Origin: Nitrospira sp. ST-bin5
GTDB taxonomy: Bacteria > Nitrospirota > Nitrospiria > Nitrospirales > Nitrospiraceae
DNA: 64,000 nucleotides
Direction: 5' to 3'
NCBI GenBank assembly: GCA_002083555.1
Contig: MSXN01000012.1
Location: 15,179-79,178 of the forward strand
The notes beneath the pieces were generated by a model that was given only the letters and a program-made list of their open reading frames with translations, made no database searches and was not told the origin of the DNA. Shown piece after piece: positions 33,287 through 42,963 of the stretch. Position 1 is the stretch's first letter. Every line of letters begins with the position of its first letter. The translations under genes and the position numbers were made by a program.

Positions 33287-34786
33287 TTACCCTTCTTGCT
33301 TATTGCCTTTGGCCGCCGGCTGCTCTTCTCCCATCTTCTTATCCAGATATTTCTTGCTGATACTCATGACAGCGAAAGCCAGGGCGATGGCGATGGGAAC
33401 AAATATGGCCGAGGCCAGCTCCGCACTGCGAAGCCAGCCGAGTTCGTATAGTCCCTTGAAGACATATCCTGCCAACCCAGCGAGGTAGTAGGCGATCACG
33501 ATGACGGACAATCCTTCGACTGTATGCTGGAGAATCACTTGGCTCTTGGTTGTTTTGTCGACACTTTGGAGGAGCGAAAGATTGTGTGCTTCCAAGATCA
33601 GATCGAGCCTCGTCCGAATGATGACCATCATTCCCTCGAATCCCCCACGGAGTATGTCGACTCGACGCAAAAGCTGTTGATAGCCTTCCGCGACCCCTGC
33701 GATTCTGTTCAACACATAGTCAGAGATTGGGCGATAGAAGTCCATCGGTTGCTCGGCAGTCGACGCCAATGTGGCATGCACGATCTTGTCGTACGGCAGT
33801 GAGGCCGACAACTCGAAATGAAGTTTCCCCGCCATGCGATTGGTCTTCAGCAGATCTTGCGTGAGGGTATTCAGCCAACGCTGCAAGTCTTCCGAGTTCG
33901 CGCGCATGATATGAGATGTAATGATTTCCCGCTGCTTCAAGTGAACTTGTTCAAATTTATAAGTCTGATCAACGGCGGCGGAGAATAGCGGAAGTTGCAT
34001 CAACAGCAAATGGTAGTAGGTCTCGATCCGCGCAATCGCATCGACGATATCTTTCAGCCGCGCGGGATCTTCTAGCGAAGGCCCCACACTGATCCAGTAC
34101 CGTTCTCGCCCATGGACATCCGGTGTAAAGTTCGTCACGGCGCAGGTTTGCTCGTTGAAGATTCGGCTGCCGTACAAGACGGGTCCGGGCATCAACTCAC
34201 GTAATACGTGACGGGATGGCAGAAGGCCTGTGGTCAGTAGAATGTCCAAACGACAGACCACGGACCCAAGCGGTTCTATGGGGAACGTGTACTCCGGAAA
34301 ATTCAGTGGTCCAAACATTGGTGCGCTACTCGCTGGCGACAGCAGATGCCAGAGTTGGTAGTTGTAGTATTCCGTATGCGCCTGCCACAACACGATGAGC
34401 CGGTCGCCATCCTTCCCTTCCTTCACACCGTAGCCGAAATTCTCTCTCACGTAGGTTGTTTCTGCAGGAACCTTCCAATGACTCAACAGGGACTGGAATT
34501 CTGTCCGGCTGGCTAGACGCTGCGTAGGGGGATCGGACATGCGAAACGCTTTGTAGTGCACATGAGCCGGTGCCCGCAGCCACTTCCCGATCGGTTGCTG
34601 CGGTCGTTCGTGCAACTGTTTCAGGAATGCTTCATGGTCCGTCTGGGATAGGTTCGATTGAATCACGTAGCCTTTCTCCTTATGAAAATGAACATGCCCG
34701 TAACACCCGGGGCGGCCGGCTTTTTCCGCCAATAGTGCGGGAACCCGTGGAATGCACGACTGGTGTGTCAGTGAGCCTGCGTACAT
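33287..34786 (-). CDS. DUF3422 family membrane protein
   Basis: A 499-residue protein. The N-terminal domain has the family start NLSQTDHEAFLKQLHERPQQPI; a long helical middle follows (residues about 240-410). Two transmembrane helices lie near the end (VIVIAYYLAGLAGYVFKG and ELASAIFVPIAIALAFAV). The overall shape recalls CorA-like or membrane-anchored coiled-coil proteins, but no activity is known. It begins 8 nt after the NuoI-like ferredoxin stop and ends the Fe-S operon. Confidence 0.75.
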   Translation of the reverse strand: MYAGSLTHQSCIPRVPALLAEKAGRPGCYGHVHFHKEKGYVIQSNLSQTDHEAFLKQLHERPQQPIGKWLRAPAHVHYKAFRMSDPPTQRLASRTEFQSLLSHWKVPAETTYVRENFGYGVKEGKDGDRLIVLWQAHTEYYNYQLWHLLSPASSAPMFGPLNFPEYTFPIEPLGSVVCRLDILLTTGLLPSRHVLRELMPGPVLYGSRIFNEQTCAVTNFTPDVHGRERYWISVGPSLEDPARLKDIVDAIARIETYYHLLLMQLPLFSAAVDQTYKFEQVHLKQREIITSHIMRANSEDLQRWLNTLTQDLLKTNRMAGKLHFELSASLPYDKIVHATLASTAEQPMDFYRPISDYVLNRIAGVAEGYQQLLRRVDILRGGFEGMMVIIRTRLDLILEAHNLSLLQSVDKTTKSQVILQHTVEGLSVIVIAYYLAGLAGYVFKGLYELGWLRSAELASAIFVPIAIALAFAVMSISKKYLDKKMGEEQPAAKGNKQEG

Positions 34787-34794
34787 CTGGAGGA

Positions 34795-35394
34795 TCAGAC
34801 ATCTTTGCGGGGATGGTGGTCAAACGCCACGTTGAAGAAGGCCACATTAGGATGCTGGAACTCCAACCGTCTCTCCCGAACCGGGAAATTACGATCACCG
34901 ATGGCCAGGAGCTGCTGCTTATTCAAGAACAGATTGCGCTTATCAAAGACCGACCACTCAAATTCCTGTGTCATACCGAGTGCGTCCACCGGGCAGGCCT
35001 GCACACACATTCCGCAGAAGAGACAACGGGTCATGTCCATATAATATTCTTTGGCATATCGCTTGACCGGCTCCCCGGGAACTTCGGCGCTGAGTACCGA
35101 TATGACCCGACTGGGGCAGGCGGCTTCACAGAGGTCGCAGCCCACACATTTCTCAGTCCCATCGGCGTATCGCAGCAAGGCCAACATGCCTCGGTAGTTG
35201 TCAGGCAAGGCACGTTTTTCATGCGGATACTGAACCGTGATAGGTCGGTAATGGATCAGGTGCGTCAAAGTGGCTTTCATGCCGACCGCGATCTCATAGA
35301 ACGTGATGGTCTTCAGCCATTCAATAAAGCTTGAAGTATGCCTGGCCTGACCGTCTGAGCTGGGAGTACGCACTGGGTTTGGTGTAGGCATCAT
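34795..35394 (-). CDS. NuoI-like 2[4Fe-4S] ferredoxin outside a complex I operon
   Basis: A 199-residue protein with two cysteine sets, CVGCDLCEAACPSRVI and CLFCGMCVQACPVDAL, and the NuoI hallmark EYYMDMTRC between them. The N-terminal amphipathic part (TFYEIAVGMKATLTHLIHYRPITVQYP) matches NuoI. No other complex I genes adjoin it; it is followed by DUF3422. It could serve as the NuoI of a dispersed complex I or pass electrons to another membrane partner. Confidence 0.85.
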   Translation of the reverse strand: MMPTPNPVRTPSSDGQARHTSSFIEWLKTITFYEIAVGMKATLTHLIHYRPITVQYPHEKRALPDNYRGMLALLRYADGTEKCVGCDLCEAACPSRVISVLSAEVPGEPVKRYAKEYYMDMTRCLFCGMCVQACPVDALGMTQEFEWSVFDKRNLFLNKQQLLAIGDRNFPVRERRLEFQHPNVAFFNVAFDHHPRKDV

Positions 35395-35445
35395 AAGGGG
35401 GCTGCCAGCTTTTCCGGTACAATCGATACCCGCCGGGATAGGAAT

Positions 35446-35769
35446 TTAGCGATAGCGAGGTACGGTTGGGTCGATCTGGACAGACCAAGCATCGATCCCA
35501 CCGACGAGGTTCTTCACACTGGTGTAGCCTTGCTGAAGGAGAAACCCAGCGGCGTCGGCACTTCGCATCCCGTGATGGCAGTACGCTACGATCTCCGTGT
35601 TTCGATCCAGCTTCCCCAGGGAATGGGGAAGCGTGCCGAGTGGGATGAGATGGGAACCGTCGAGCTTGGCGAGCGCGTATTCCCAGGGCTCTCGCACATC
35701 CAGAAGAAACAGCTTGTTTCCCTTATCGAACCGGTCTTTCAGTTCTCGGGGGGTGATGGTCGGGATCAT
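35446..35769 (-). CDS. Rhodanese-like sulfurtransferase
   Basis: A 107-residue single rhodanese domain. It starts ITPRELKDRFDKGNKLFLLDVREPWEY and carries the active-site loop YCHHGMRSADAAGFL with the catalytic Cys near residue 68. In this operon it probably carries sulfane sulfur for Fe-S assembly, which is notable because no cysteine desulfurase is encoded next to IscU. Confidence 0.88.
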   Translation of the reverse strand: MIPTITPRELKDRFDKGNKLFLLDVREPWEYALAKLDGSHLIPLGTLPHSLGKLDRNTEIVAYCHHGMRSADAAGFLLQQGYTSVKNLVGGIDAWSVQIDPTVPRYR

Positions 35770-35796
35770 TACGCACCCTTTCCTTTTGCAAACATT

Positions 35797-36117
35797 TCAT
35801 GCGCTAAATGAACTTCCGCACCCGCAAGTCGTTTTGGCTTGAGGGTTCTTGATCGAGAACCCGGAACCTTGCACGCTGTCCTGATATTCCACTTCGGCGC
35901 CTTGAAGGAGCGGAGCGCTTTGTGAGTCGAGTATGATTTTGAGATCCCCTTTTTCGATCACGGTGTCGTCCTCGGCGATCTTGGACTCAAGAGCCATGCC
36001 ATATTGGTATCCGTGGCACCCTCCCCCTCGGACATAGATGCGTAATCCGACCGCCCGAGGTTCTTGGTGGATGAACTCAAGAATTTTTTGTGCTGTGTCT
36101 GATGTGATAGTAAGCAT
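35797..36117 (-). CDS. HesB/IscA-type Fe-S carrier
   Basis: A 106-residue A-type carrier with the three ligand cysteines: one in RGGGCHGYQYG and two in the terminal TTCGCGSSF. The stretch VQGSGFSIKNPQAKTTCGCG is the family signature. It receives clusters from the IscU scaffold (37124-37531) and delivers them to apo-proteins such as the ferredoxins here. Confidence 0.92.
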   Translation of the reverse strand: MLTITSDTAQKILEFIHQEPRAVGLRIYVRGGGCHGYQYGMALESKIAEDDTVIEKGDLKIILDSQSAPLLQGAEVEYQDSVQGSGFSIKNPQAKTTCGCGSSFSA

Positions 36118-36290
36118 CGGCAGCTCCTTCCGGCGTTTGAAAGACGAGAATATCGATCAGGTCATATTTCGCTCACGGATACGCAGCTGTTGCCCGACCT
36201 CGTTTGTTTAACCGAAACACGCGATCGTGCGCCTGCAGCATTCCTTCCACGAGCGTTTGCTGGGTTGGATGGAAGCCGGGCCTTACTGGT

Positions 36291-36638
36291 TTATCCACGG
36301 ACTCCGCTCCACACCTTGTCTGGGTGGATCTCCTTGTCTGGATTGAGTTGTTTTGCACGATCAAGCAAGATCTCTTTCGATTCCGGGTAAGCCGGATCGG
36401 AGATGCAGCAGTTGTCGACAGGACACACTGCGGCGCATTGCGGTTCGTCAAAATGCCCGACACATTCCGTGCAGCGTTCGTGTGTGATCACATAGATGCT
36501 ATCGCCGACACCTTGGCCGTCGCCGACATGATGGCCCTTGGCCTCGGCGTCGCTCCGCGTCTCAAAGATCGCTTCATTGGGACATTCCGGGAGGCAGGCT
36601 CCACAGGATATGCACTCGTCGGTGATGAGCAAAGCCAT
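36291..36638 (-). CDS. YfhL-type 2[4Fe-4S] ferredoxin
   Basis: A 115-residue ferredoxin with CISCGACLPECPNEAI and CTECVGHFDEPQCAAVCPVDNC. The second cysteine set has the 8-residue insertion that characterises the YfhL/Alvin subgroup, and a C-terminal helix follows. A gap of about 170 nt separates it from the HesB gene. It is likely an electron carrier within the Fe-S operon. Confidence 0.9.
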   Translation of the reverse strand: MALLITDECISCGACLPECPNEAIFETRSDAEAKGHHVGDGQGVGDSIYVITHERCTECVGHFDEPQCAAVCPVDNCCISDPAYPESKEILLDRAKQLNPDKEIHPDKVWSGVRG

Positions 36639-36758
36639 GACAAGAACTCCTTGTTGTTATCCTCTGCGTTCCCCCCCTCACCTTCGAAACGTTCTCTCGT
36701 GGCGGGGGTGTCTGACAGTACCTCGAGAGTCGTGTGGGCCTACTCCTGTATTTTCTGG

Positions 36759-37034
36759 TTAGGCGAGCGACGGAATGGCAGCGTTCGCATCGCTCGCCGG
36801 TTCTTCATGCTGAGCGGTTGTCGGCGTTTGTCTTATCGACAATATCCTCTTGTGAGGCCGGGCTCTGTCCAGGATCGGAGCAGGCGGCGTGCTGCGATGT
36901 TTCAGAATGAGAGGATCGAGCACCTCTCCGCAAATCAAGCAGCGCCAGGCTGAAAACCAGCACTGGCCGGCCTCGTCCTGCAAGTCCAGGTAATCGTCCT
37001 GCATCATTAATCCGGCGCATCGCGGACATTTCAT
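36759..37034 (-). CDS. Zinc-ribbon protein
   Basis: A 91-residue protein with a CPRCAGLMM ... CLICGEVLD zinc ribbon in the first 45 residues and a low-complexity tail. It lies between IscU and the ferredoxin. It might be a small metal-binding accessory of Fe-S assembly; no specific role can be read from the sequence. Confidence 0.7.
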   Translation of the reverse strand: MKCPRCAGLMMQDDYLDLQDEAGQCWFSAWRCLICGEVLDPLILKHRSTPPAPILDRARPHKRILSIRQTPTTAQHEEPASDANAAIPSLA

Positions 37035-37123
37035 ACCGGTTTCCTCAAAAAATACGACTCATATCTCAGCAGCTTCCTTTGCCCTTATTCTTATGGCTCC
37101 GAAGGCCGTGATGTTCCGACTCG

Positions 37124-37531
37124 TCACGGTTTGCTCGGGACAACCGTGGAGTCGGCGCCTTGCTTGAGCTGAAAATCAGCCAGCGCGGCTTTGATTGCAT
37201 CTTCGGCGAGGACCGAACAATGAATCTTGACCGGTGGAAGATTGAGCTCCGCTACGATGTCGGTATTTTTTATTTTCCCGGCTTCCTCAAGCGTCTTGCC
37301 TTTCAGCCACTCTGTGGCCAGGCTGGAGCTGGCTATGGCGGAGCCGCAGCCGAAGGTTTTGAACCTGGCGTCTACAATCGTATCCTTCTGAACCTTGATC
37401 TGGAGTTTCATTACGTCACCGCATTCTGGGGCCCCGACCATCCCGGTCCCGACTCCAGTCTCATCATTCTTGAAGCTCCCCATGTTTCGGGGGTTGTTGA
37501 AGTGGTCAATGACTTTATCGCTATAGGCCAT
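37124..37531 (-). CDS. iscU: IscU/NifU-N Fe-S cluster scaffold
   Basis: A 135-residue scaffold starting MAYSDKVIDHFNNPRNMGSF. The three cluster ligands are in GAPECGDVM, KTFGCGSAIASSS and VKIHCSVLAEDAI, and LPPVK is the chaperone-recognition site. It builds [2Fe-2S] clusters with sulfur from a desulfurase that is not in this window. It is near the start of the Fe-S operon. Confidence 0.95.
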   Translation of the reverse strand: MAYSDKVIDHFNNPRNMGSFKNDETGVGTGMVGAPECGDVMKLQIKVQKDTIVDARFKTFGCGSAIASSSLATEWLKGKTLEEAGKIKNTDIVAELNLPPVKIHCSVLAEDAIKAALADFQLKQGADSTVVPSKP

Positions 37532-37616
37532 AGCGTCGCCCTCCCTCGTTAGACCGGTGAACCACCTCGCCTAGGCTATATTTTCAGACATCCAGGATCT
37601 CTGGAATGAGCCCTTG

Positions 37617-37799
37617 TCAATGCCATAGGATCCGCCCTTCCGCTTGGGCAAAGGCTTCCATGAGGCCCAAACCCATTCTGACGAGACCATCGTTGTCAGC
37701 GAGGGAAACCAAACGATCGAGCGTCATCGCTTCGGTCTCAGGTTCCAAGATTTTCCCGATACTCACAGGGACTTCGGTCGTGCCGTCTTTCTCAGTCAT
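37617..37799 (-). CDS. Small protein upstream of iscU, unknown
   Basis: About 60 residues from the ATG at 37799 (MTEKDGTTEVPVSIGKILE); the frame is open to 37823. It is acidic with a helical centre (AMTLDRLVSLADNDGLVRMGLGLMEA) and no cysteines. Orientation and spacing (85 nt) suggest it is the first gene of the Fe-S operon. Confidence 0.5.
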   Translation of the reverse strand: MTEKDGTTEVPVSIGKILEPETEAMTLDRLVSLADNDGLVRMGLGLMEAFAQAEGRILWH

Positions 37800-38027
37800 G
37801 GGTCCATCCAGCCGACAGAGCAATGTAGAAACTCGCCTTCACACACATAGCTCAGCAAGGCGGATGCCTCAAAAAGCGAAAGACATCTGTTCAGAACCCA
37901 TTGATTTACTTAGAGACCGTGGAGAGAAAGAAGGGCGGGGAGAAGCTGACAGTGTCAAATTGATGCAAGATATGTATATATCAACTATATCAGTAAGTTA
38001 CGAGTTCCATAATGATACATTGATTGG

Positions 38028-39416
38028 TCATTTTGATTTAGTTTTTTTGGACAAATTATAGGTCTTCAGTCGTCTGAGTAAGGTCGAGCGGCTCATCCCA
38101 AGGTTTTTACAAGCCAATCGATAATCCCACTCGGTTTGTTCGAGCGCCTGGACAATGGCTCTTTGCTCCAGAGCAGCAAGAGAAGTTGGTCCACCAGGTT
38201 TTCCTGTCCCTGGTTCCTGACTGTTGTGATAACTCTCAGCCAGCAAATGCTCGGGCAGATGCTCAAGCCTGATAGTGTGATCCGGGCACCGTATGAACGC
38301 ATGCTCTAGAATGTTCTCAAGCTCCCGGACATTCCCCGGATACCGGTGAGCTTCGAGCAGCTTGAGAGCAGGGCCATCGAGATCCCGGACATTTTTCCCC
38401 ATGGTTCGGTTGAGCCGGGCGATTGAGTGTTCGATCAAGGGTAAAACGTCCTCCTTTCGGTCACGAAGGGGAGGGACGCGAATCGGGAAGACGTTCAATC
38501 GGTAATACAGATCGCCCCGAAACCTTCCTTCTTCTACGGTCATGGCGAGATTCTTGTTGGTAGCAGCGACCACTCGCACGTCCACCTTGATGGTTTTATT
38601 TCCTCCCACCCGCTCGAACTCGCTTTCCTGCAACACTCGGAGAAGCTTGGCCTGCGCCATAGGTGTTATTTCCGCAATCTCGTCCAGGAAGATCGTTCCT
38701 CGATTAGCCATCTCGAATCGCCCCATGCGATCAGTGATGGCACCGGTGAAGGCTCCTTTCACGTGGCCGAACAATTCGCTTTCGAGAACGCCTTCGGCGA
38801 GCGCTGCACAGTTCACCGCGACGAAGGGCTGGTCGCGTCTCGGGCTCAGCCGATGGATCTGCCTGGCAATGAGTTCCTTCCCGGTGCCGCTTTCACCTTC
38901 AATGAGAACGGTAGCTTTGGAATTGGCCACTTGGGGCAGAAGGTCGAGAATGCCTTCCAGAGACTTGCTTCGAGTAACGATGGGGCCCCGTGCACCGATA
39001 TTCCCTTGCCGTTCGAGTTTGGCTTTGAGCTCATTGATCTGACTCAGGTCGCGATAGATCTCCACGATGCCGGTAAAATTTCCCGCTGCATCGCGGAGGA
39101 GATCCGTGTTCAAGCTCACGGGAATCTTCCGGCCATCTTTGTTCTGAATGGTGGTTTCAAAATTCCGAACCTTTTCTCGATTGCGAATGGCCCGCTCCAG
39201 GATGCAGTCTTGCGTGGAACAGATCGTTCCTTGCACCAGCAGGTGGCAGCCGAGTGGACGGCCAAGCAATTCATCTTCTTTGTATCCAAGTAACTCCCGC
39301 ATGGCCCGATTTATATACCGGATCGTCATGTCCAATCCGATTGTGACCACACCGTCTCCGATGCAGTCGAGCAGCATGGCTTCTTCGCAGCGGGTTTTCT
39401 GATCGGTCTGTGTCAT
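38028..39416 (-). CDS. PAS-domain sigma-54 activator (NtrC family)
   Basis: A 462-residue regulator. It has a PAS domain (residues about 10-125), a sigma-54 AAA+ domain with Walker A GESGTGKE, the GAFTGA loop (HVKGAFTGAITD), Walker B IFLDEIAE and the NVRELEN arginine region, and a Fis-type helix-turn-helix (CKNLGMSRSTLLRRLKTY). The PAS region contains cysteines (CSTQDC), so redox or ligand sensing is possible. It lies just upstream of the Fe-S operon on the same strand and may control it, although no clear -24/-12 promoter was found there. Confidence 0.9.
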   Translation of the reverse strand: MTQTDQKTRCEEAMLLDCIGDGVVTIGLDMTIRYINRAMRELLGYKEDELLGRPLGCHLLVQGTICSTQDCILERAIRNREKVRNFETTIQNKDGRKIPVSLNTDLLRDAAGNFTGIVEIYRDLSQINELKAKLERQGNIGARGPIVTRSKSLEGILDLLPQVANSKATVLIEGESGTGKELIARQIHRLSPRRDQPFVAVNCAALAEGVLESELFGHVKGAFTGAITDRMGRFEMANRGTIFLDEIAEITPMAQAKLLRVLQESEFERVGGNKTIKVDVRVVAATNKNLAMTVEEGRFRGDLYYRLNVFPIRVPPLRDRKEDVLPLIEHSIARLNRTMGKNVRDLDGPALKLLEAHRYPGNVRELENILEHAFIRCPDHTIRLEHLPEHLLAESYHNSQEPGTGKPGGPTSLAALEQRAIVQALEQTEWDYRLACKNLGMSRSTLLRRLKTYNLSKKTKSK

Positions 39417-39736
39417 GCGTCCTACCTCTTATTCAGAACCAGAATGGGAAAGGTCTATGATTCTAATCTCCGGACGACTTTGTTCGTCAAGCCACTTGCT
39501 GACGAGAGACGGCGGTATATCGTTAAGAGCAGGGCTGAATTACCCATCTGATGAAATGAAACTGCCCTAAGAAATGGAGATAGATCGGTTTTGTTTTTAT
39601 TTAGATCCAATCGATTTCCGATGCTAGAGCGCTGGCGGAGTAGGCGCAGAGAGATGATAACAAGACTGCAAGCTGAGAAGAGTGAAGGATATGAAGCCCG
39701 GTGGCGGTTTGTGAGGGAATCGTGATACAGAAGCGT
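39417..39736. other. Intergenic gap between the activator and selO
   Basis: These 320 bases separate divergent genes and must hold both promoters. It is AT-rich around 39,540-39,610. No frame, repeat or structured RNA is supported. Confidence 0.6.
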
Positions 39737-41212
39737 ATGGTCCTCCGTACGCTCGAACAGCTCGTTTTCGATAACTCTTATGCGCGTCTGCCGGAATCAT
39801 TCCACGCCAAGTTGAACCCGACGCCGTTTTCGACGGCTCCCTATCTCATCAGCTTTAATCGTGCGGCAGCGGAACTGATCGACCTGGATCCGGCGGAAGC
39901 GGCGCGTCCGGAATTCGCCGGCGTTTTCGGCGGGAGCCTGCTGGTGCCGGGGATGGAGCCGTTGGCCATGCTCTATTCCGGTCATCAATTCGGCACCTAT
40001 GTTCCGCAGCTCGGCGACGGCCGCGCGATCCTCTTGGGCGAAGTCCGGAATGAGCGGGGCGAGAAATGGGATCTGCAACTCAAGGGCGCGGGGATGACGC
40101 CCTTTTCACGCGACGGCGACGGCCGCGCCGTGCTGCGTTCCACGATTCGCGAGTATCTCTGCAGCGAGGCCATGCACGGGCTCGGCATTCCCACCACGCG
40201 GGCGCTCTGCGTCGTCGGCAGCGACCATCAGGTCTATCGGGAACAGGTGGAGACCGGCGCGATTGTGCTGCGCATGGCGCCCTCGCACGTCCGATTCGGC
40301 TCGTTCGAAGTCTTTTACTATCGGAAGCAGCACGAGCAATTGAAAGTCCTGGCCGACTATGTAATCGCCCAGCACTATCCCCATCTGGTCGACGCTTCCG
40401 ACAAATACGCGCGGTTCTTTACCGAGGTGGTCGAGCGGACAGCGAAACTGATCGCCCAATGGCAGGCCGTCGGCTGGGCCCATGGCGTGATGAACACCGA
40501 CAACATGTCAATCCTCGGGATCACGCTTGACTATGGCCCGTTCGGCTTCATCGACGACTATGACCCCGGCTTCATCTGCAACCATTCCGACCACAACGGC
40601 CGCTATGCCTTCAATCAGCAGCCCTACATCGGGCTGTGGAATCTGAGTTGTCTTGCGCAGGCGTTGCTGCCATTGGCCGGGAAGGACGCACTGAAAGCAG
40701 CCCTGGATTCTTATACGCCTCTCTGCGAGCGCCGGTATATGGAACTGATGCAGGCCAAGGTTGGATTGACTGAAGAGCATGAGGATGATGCGGCGTTGAT
40801 TCAGGATTTACTCGGCCTCATGCAACAGAGTCACGTCGATTACACGAACTGCTTCCGGGCCCTGGGTGTATTTTCATCAGCGGAGGGCTCGCTCAACGAA
40901 TCGCTCCGCGATTTCTTTCTCGACCGTGCGGCGTTCAATGCCTGGGCTCAGCGCTATGCCGAACGGTTGCGCAAGGAGCAGAGCCACGATGGGGAACGGC
41001 GCGCACGCATGAACCGGATCAATCCTAACTATGTCCTGCGCAACTATCTGGCCCAGACTGCTATCGAGAAAGCGCAACAGAAGGACTATTCAGAAGTCGA
41101 TTGCCTGTTGGCGCTGTTGCAAGATCCCTACAGCGAACAGCCGGGTATGGACGCCTACGCCGCCGCGCCCCCCAACTGGGGCAAGCATTTATCGGTGAGT
41201 TGCTCGTCCTGA
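39737..41212 (+). CDS. selO: SelO/YdiU protein adenylyltransferase
   Basis: A 491-residue protein from the ATG at 39737 (MVLRTLEQLVFDNSYARL). Family stretches include YSGHQFGTYVPQLGDGRA, LQLKGAGMTPFSRDGDGRA, RTAKLIAQWQAVGWAHGVMNTDNMSI and DYGPFGFIDDYDP. SelO has a flipped-ATP pseudokinase fold and transfers AMP to proteins in redox stress. The C-terminal SVSCSS keeps the conserved Cys that is selenocysteine in some organisms. The frame is open 12 codons upstream. Confidence 0.93.
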   Translation: MVLRTLEQLVFDNSYARLPESFHAKLNPTPFSTAPYLISFNRAAAELIDLDPAEAARPEFAGVFGGSLLVPGMEPLAMLYSGHQFGTYVPQLGDGRAILLGEVRNERGEKWDLQLKGAGMTPFSRDGDGRAVLRSTIREYLCSEAMHGLGIPTTRALCVVGSDHQVYREQVETGAIVLRMAPSHVRFGSFEVFYYRKQHEQLKVLADYVIAQHYPHLVDASDKYARFFTEVVERTAKLIAQWQAVGWAHGVMNTDNMSILGITLDYGPFGFIDDYDPGFICNHSDHNGRYAFNQQPYIGLWNLSCLAQALLPLAGKDALKAALDSYTPLCERRYMELMQAKVGLTEEHEDDAALIQDLLGLMQQSHVDYTNCFRALGVFSSAEGSLNESLRDFFLDRAAFNAWAQRYAERLRKEQSHDGERRARMNRINPNYVLRNYLAQTAIEKAQQKDYSEVDCLLALLQDPYSEQPGMDAYAAAPPNWGKHLSVSCSS

Positions 41213-41335
41213 TAGAGGTTTCCGCCGAGGCACTCTTTATGCTCCAGCTAGAAGCTGTGTTCAAAAGGGAGGCCGCTCGACTCACTGGACTGGTGGGTTC
41301 GCAGGGCGGCCTCCCGCCGCCAAAGAGCAAGGAGC

Positions 41336-42854
41336 ATGAGCGTGAAGTTTCAGACGATGTCACAGACCGGTAGGAGCCTGCTCGTCTCGGTCTGGTTCCT
41401 GATGGTGCTTGCCGCCTGTACGCAGCGGGGGCGGCGCAACTTTACCGGCTCCCTCGGTCACCCCGCCACCGGTAACCGTAAATCCTGCAACCATCACGCT
41501 GGCGAGTCCCGCGCAGAATGCGACGGTCCCGGTCGGTCCCGTTACCGTCTCATTCGCGACGCAGTTCTTCACGATTGGCACGCCCGGTCAGCCCCATTTG
41601 CACTTCTATCTTGATGCCGATCCCGTGCCCTACCGGTTTTACGACGGACCGGCGATCATGGATGACAACGGCGTGCTCTACAACGGGGTCCATACGCATT
41701 TCGTTCATTGGAAATCGGCGACGTCTTTCGACATCTTCGGACTTTCATCCAACGCTCATACCGTTCGGTTCGTCCTCGCCGATCAGAACAACAATGACTT
41801 GCCGAACCAGGAGGCGACCAAGACGCTCACCTTCTCAGTCAGCCAACCGCCGGCCGGTGATTTGACTCTTCAGTCCGTCCTGCCGGGTCTGAATTTTCCC
41901 GTTGGCCTCTCGCTGGCTCCTGACGGACGGGTCTTTTTCAACGAACGCCTGACAGGGAAGATTCGTATCATCAATCCGCAATGGCAGCTCGTGCCGACGG
42001 AGTTTTGCCAGATCGCGATCACCACGAGCGGGGAGCAGGGTCTGCTCGGTCTGACCCTCGATCCGGACTTTGCGACGAACCATTTTGTGTACGCTTATCA
42101 TTCAGTCTCCGGCCCTTTGCGCAATCGAGTGGTCCGTTACACCGAGTCCGCCGGATCCTGCACGAATCAGCAGATCATTCTCGACAATCTGCCGGCCAGT
42201 ACCAATCACAACGGCGGCATCATTCAGTTTGGGCCTGACGGCAAGCTCTATGTGGTCATCGGCGACGCGGAAAATACGGCGAATGCACAGAATGTGGCGT
42301 CGCTGGCAGGAAAAGTTCTGCGTGTAAATCCCGACGGGTCGGCTCCGTCCGATAACCCGTTCTTCTCAAACCCGAACGCCGATGCGAAGAAGGTCTTCAG
42401 CCTCGGTCATCGCAATAGCTACGGATTTACCTTTCATCCCCACACCGGCCATCTGTGGGAAACCGAGAACGGCCCCGGTGATAACGACGAAATCAATCGC
42501 GTCGTGGCCGGGGGAAACTTCGGCTGGCCGACTGCCGGAGGGATTGCGAACAATCCGAGCTTCCTCAATCCGATCCTGGCCTACACACCGACGATCGCCC
42601 CGACCGGGATCATCGCCATACCCGAAGACTCCACAGTCTATCCTGCGGCCTACAAGAACAATCTGTTGTTCACGGCCTGGAACGATGGCCGGATCCGCCG
42701 TGTGGTCTTGAGCGGGGCCGATCTCACGCAGTTGGGCAGCACCAGCACGGCATACAACGGCGGCCTGGGTGGGCTCCTCAGCATGATGCTGGGGGCCGAC
42801 GGGTATGTCTACGTGTCCACCGCCGGGGGCATCTTCAAAGTCGTTCCCCAGTAG
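41336..42854 (+). pseudogene. Sugar dehydrogenase lipoprotein (GSDH/PQQ family) with frameshift
   Basis: A lipoprotein signal peptide (LLVSVWFLMVLAAC) begins at 41336 in one frame. The mature protein, PSVTPPPVTVNPA onwards, is in the next frame from about 41,430 to 42,854. Removing one G from the GGGGG run at about 41,427-41,431 would join them perfectly, giving LAACTQRGGATLPAP. The mature part has the beta-propeller pattern of glucose/sorbosone dehydrogenases (PDGRVFFNERLTGKIRI, FGPDGKLYVVIGD, LGHRNSYGFTFHP, ETENGPGDNDEIN). It is a single-base frameshift in a homopolymer: either a real mutation, phase variation or a sequence error. Confidence 0.8.
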
Positions 42855-42963
42855 TCCACTATCTGCTCAATCCTCTTCCAATCGGTCCCCTGAAACTCCT
42901 TGCAGTCTCCTCCTCTGTCTGATGTAGAGTGACGGGACGGTCATCTCTGGAGGAGCGCAACCT

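Noticed and set aside
37930..37965. Possible sigma-54 promoter upstream of the Fe-S operon
   Set aside because: The GT-to-GC spacing is off by one and the -24 GG is missing on either strand, so the match is no better than chance.
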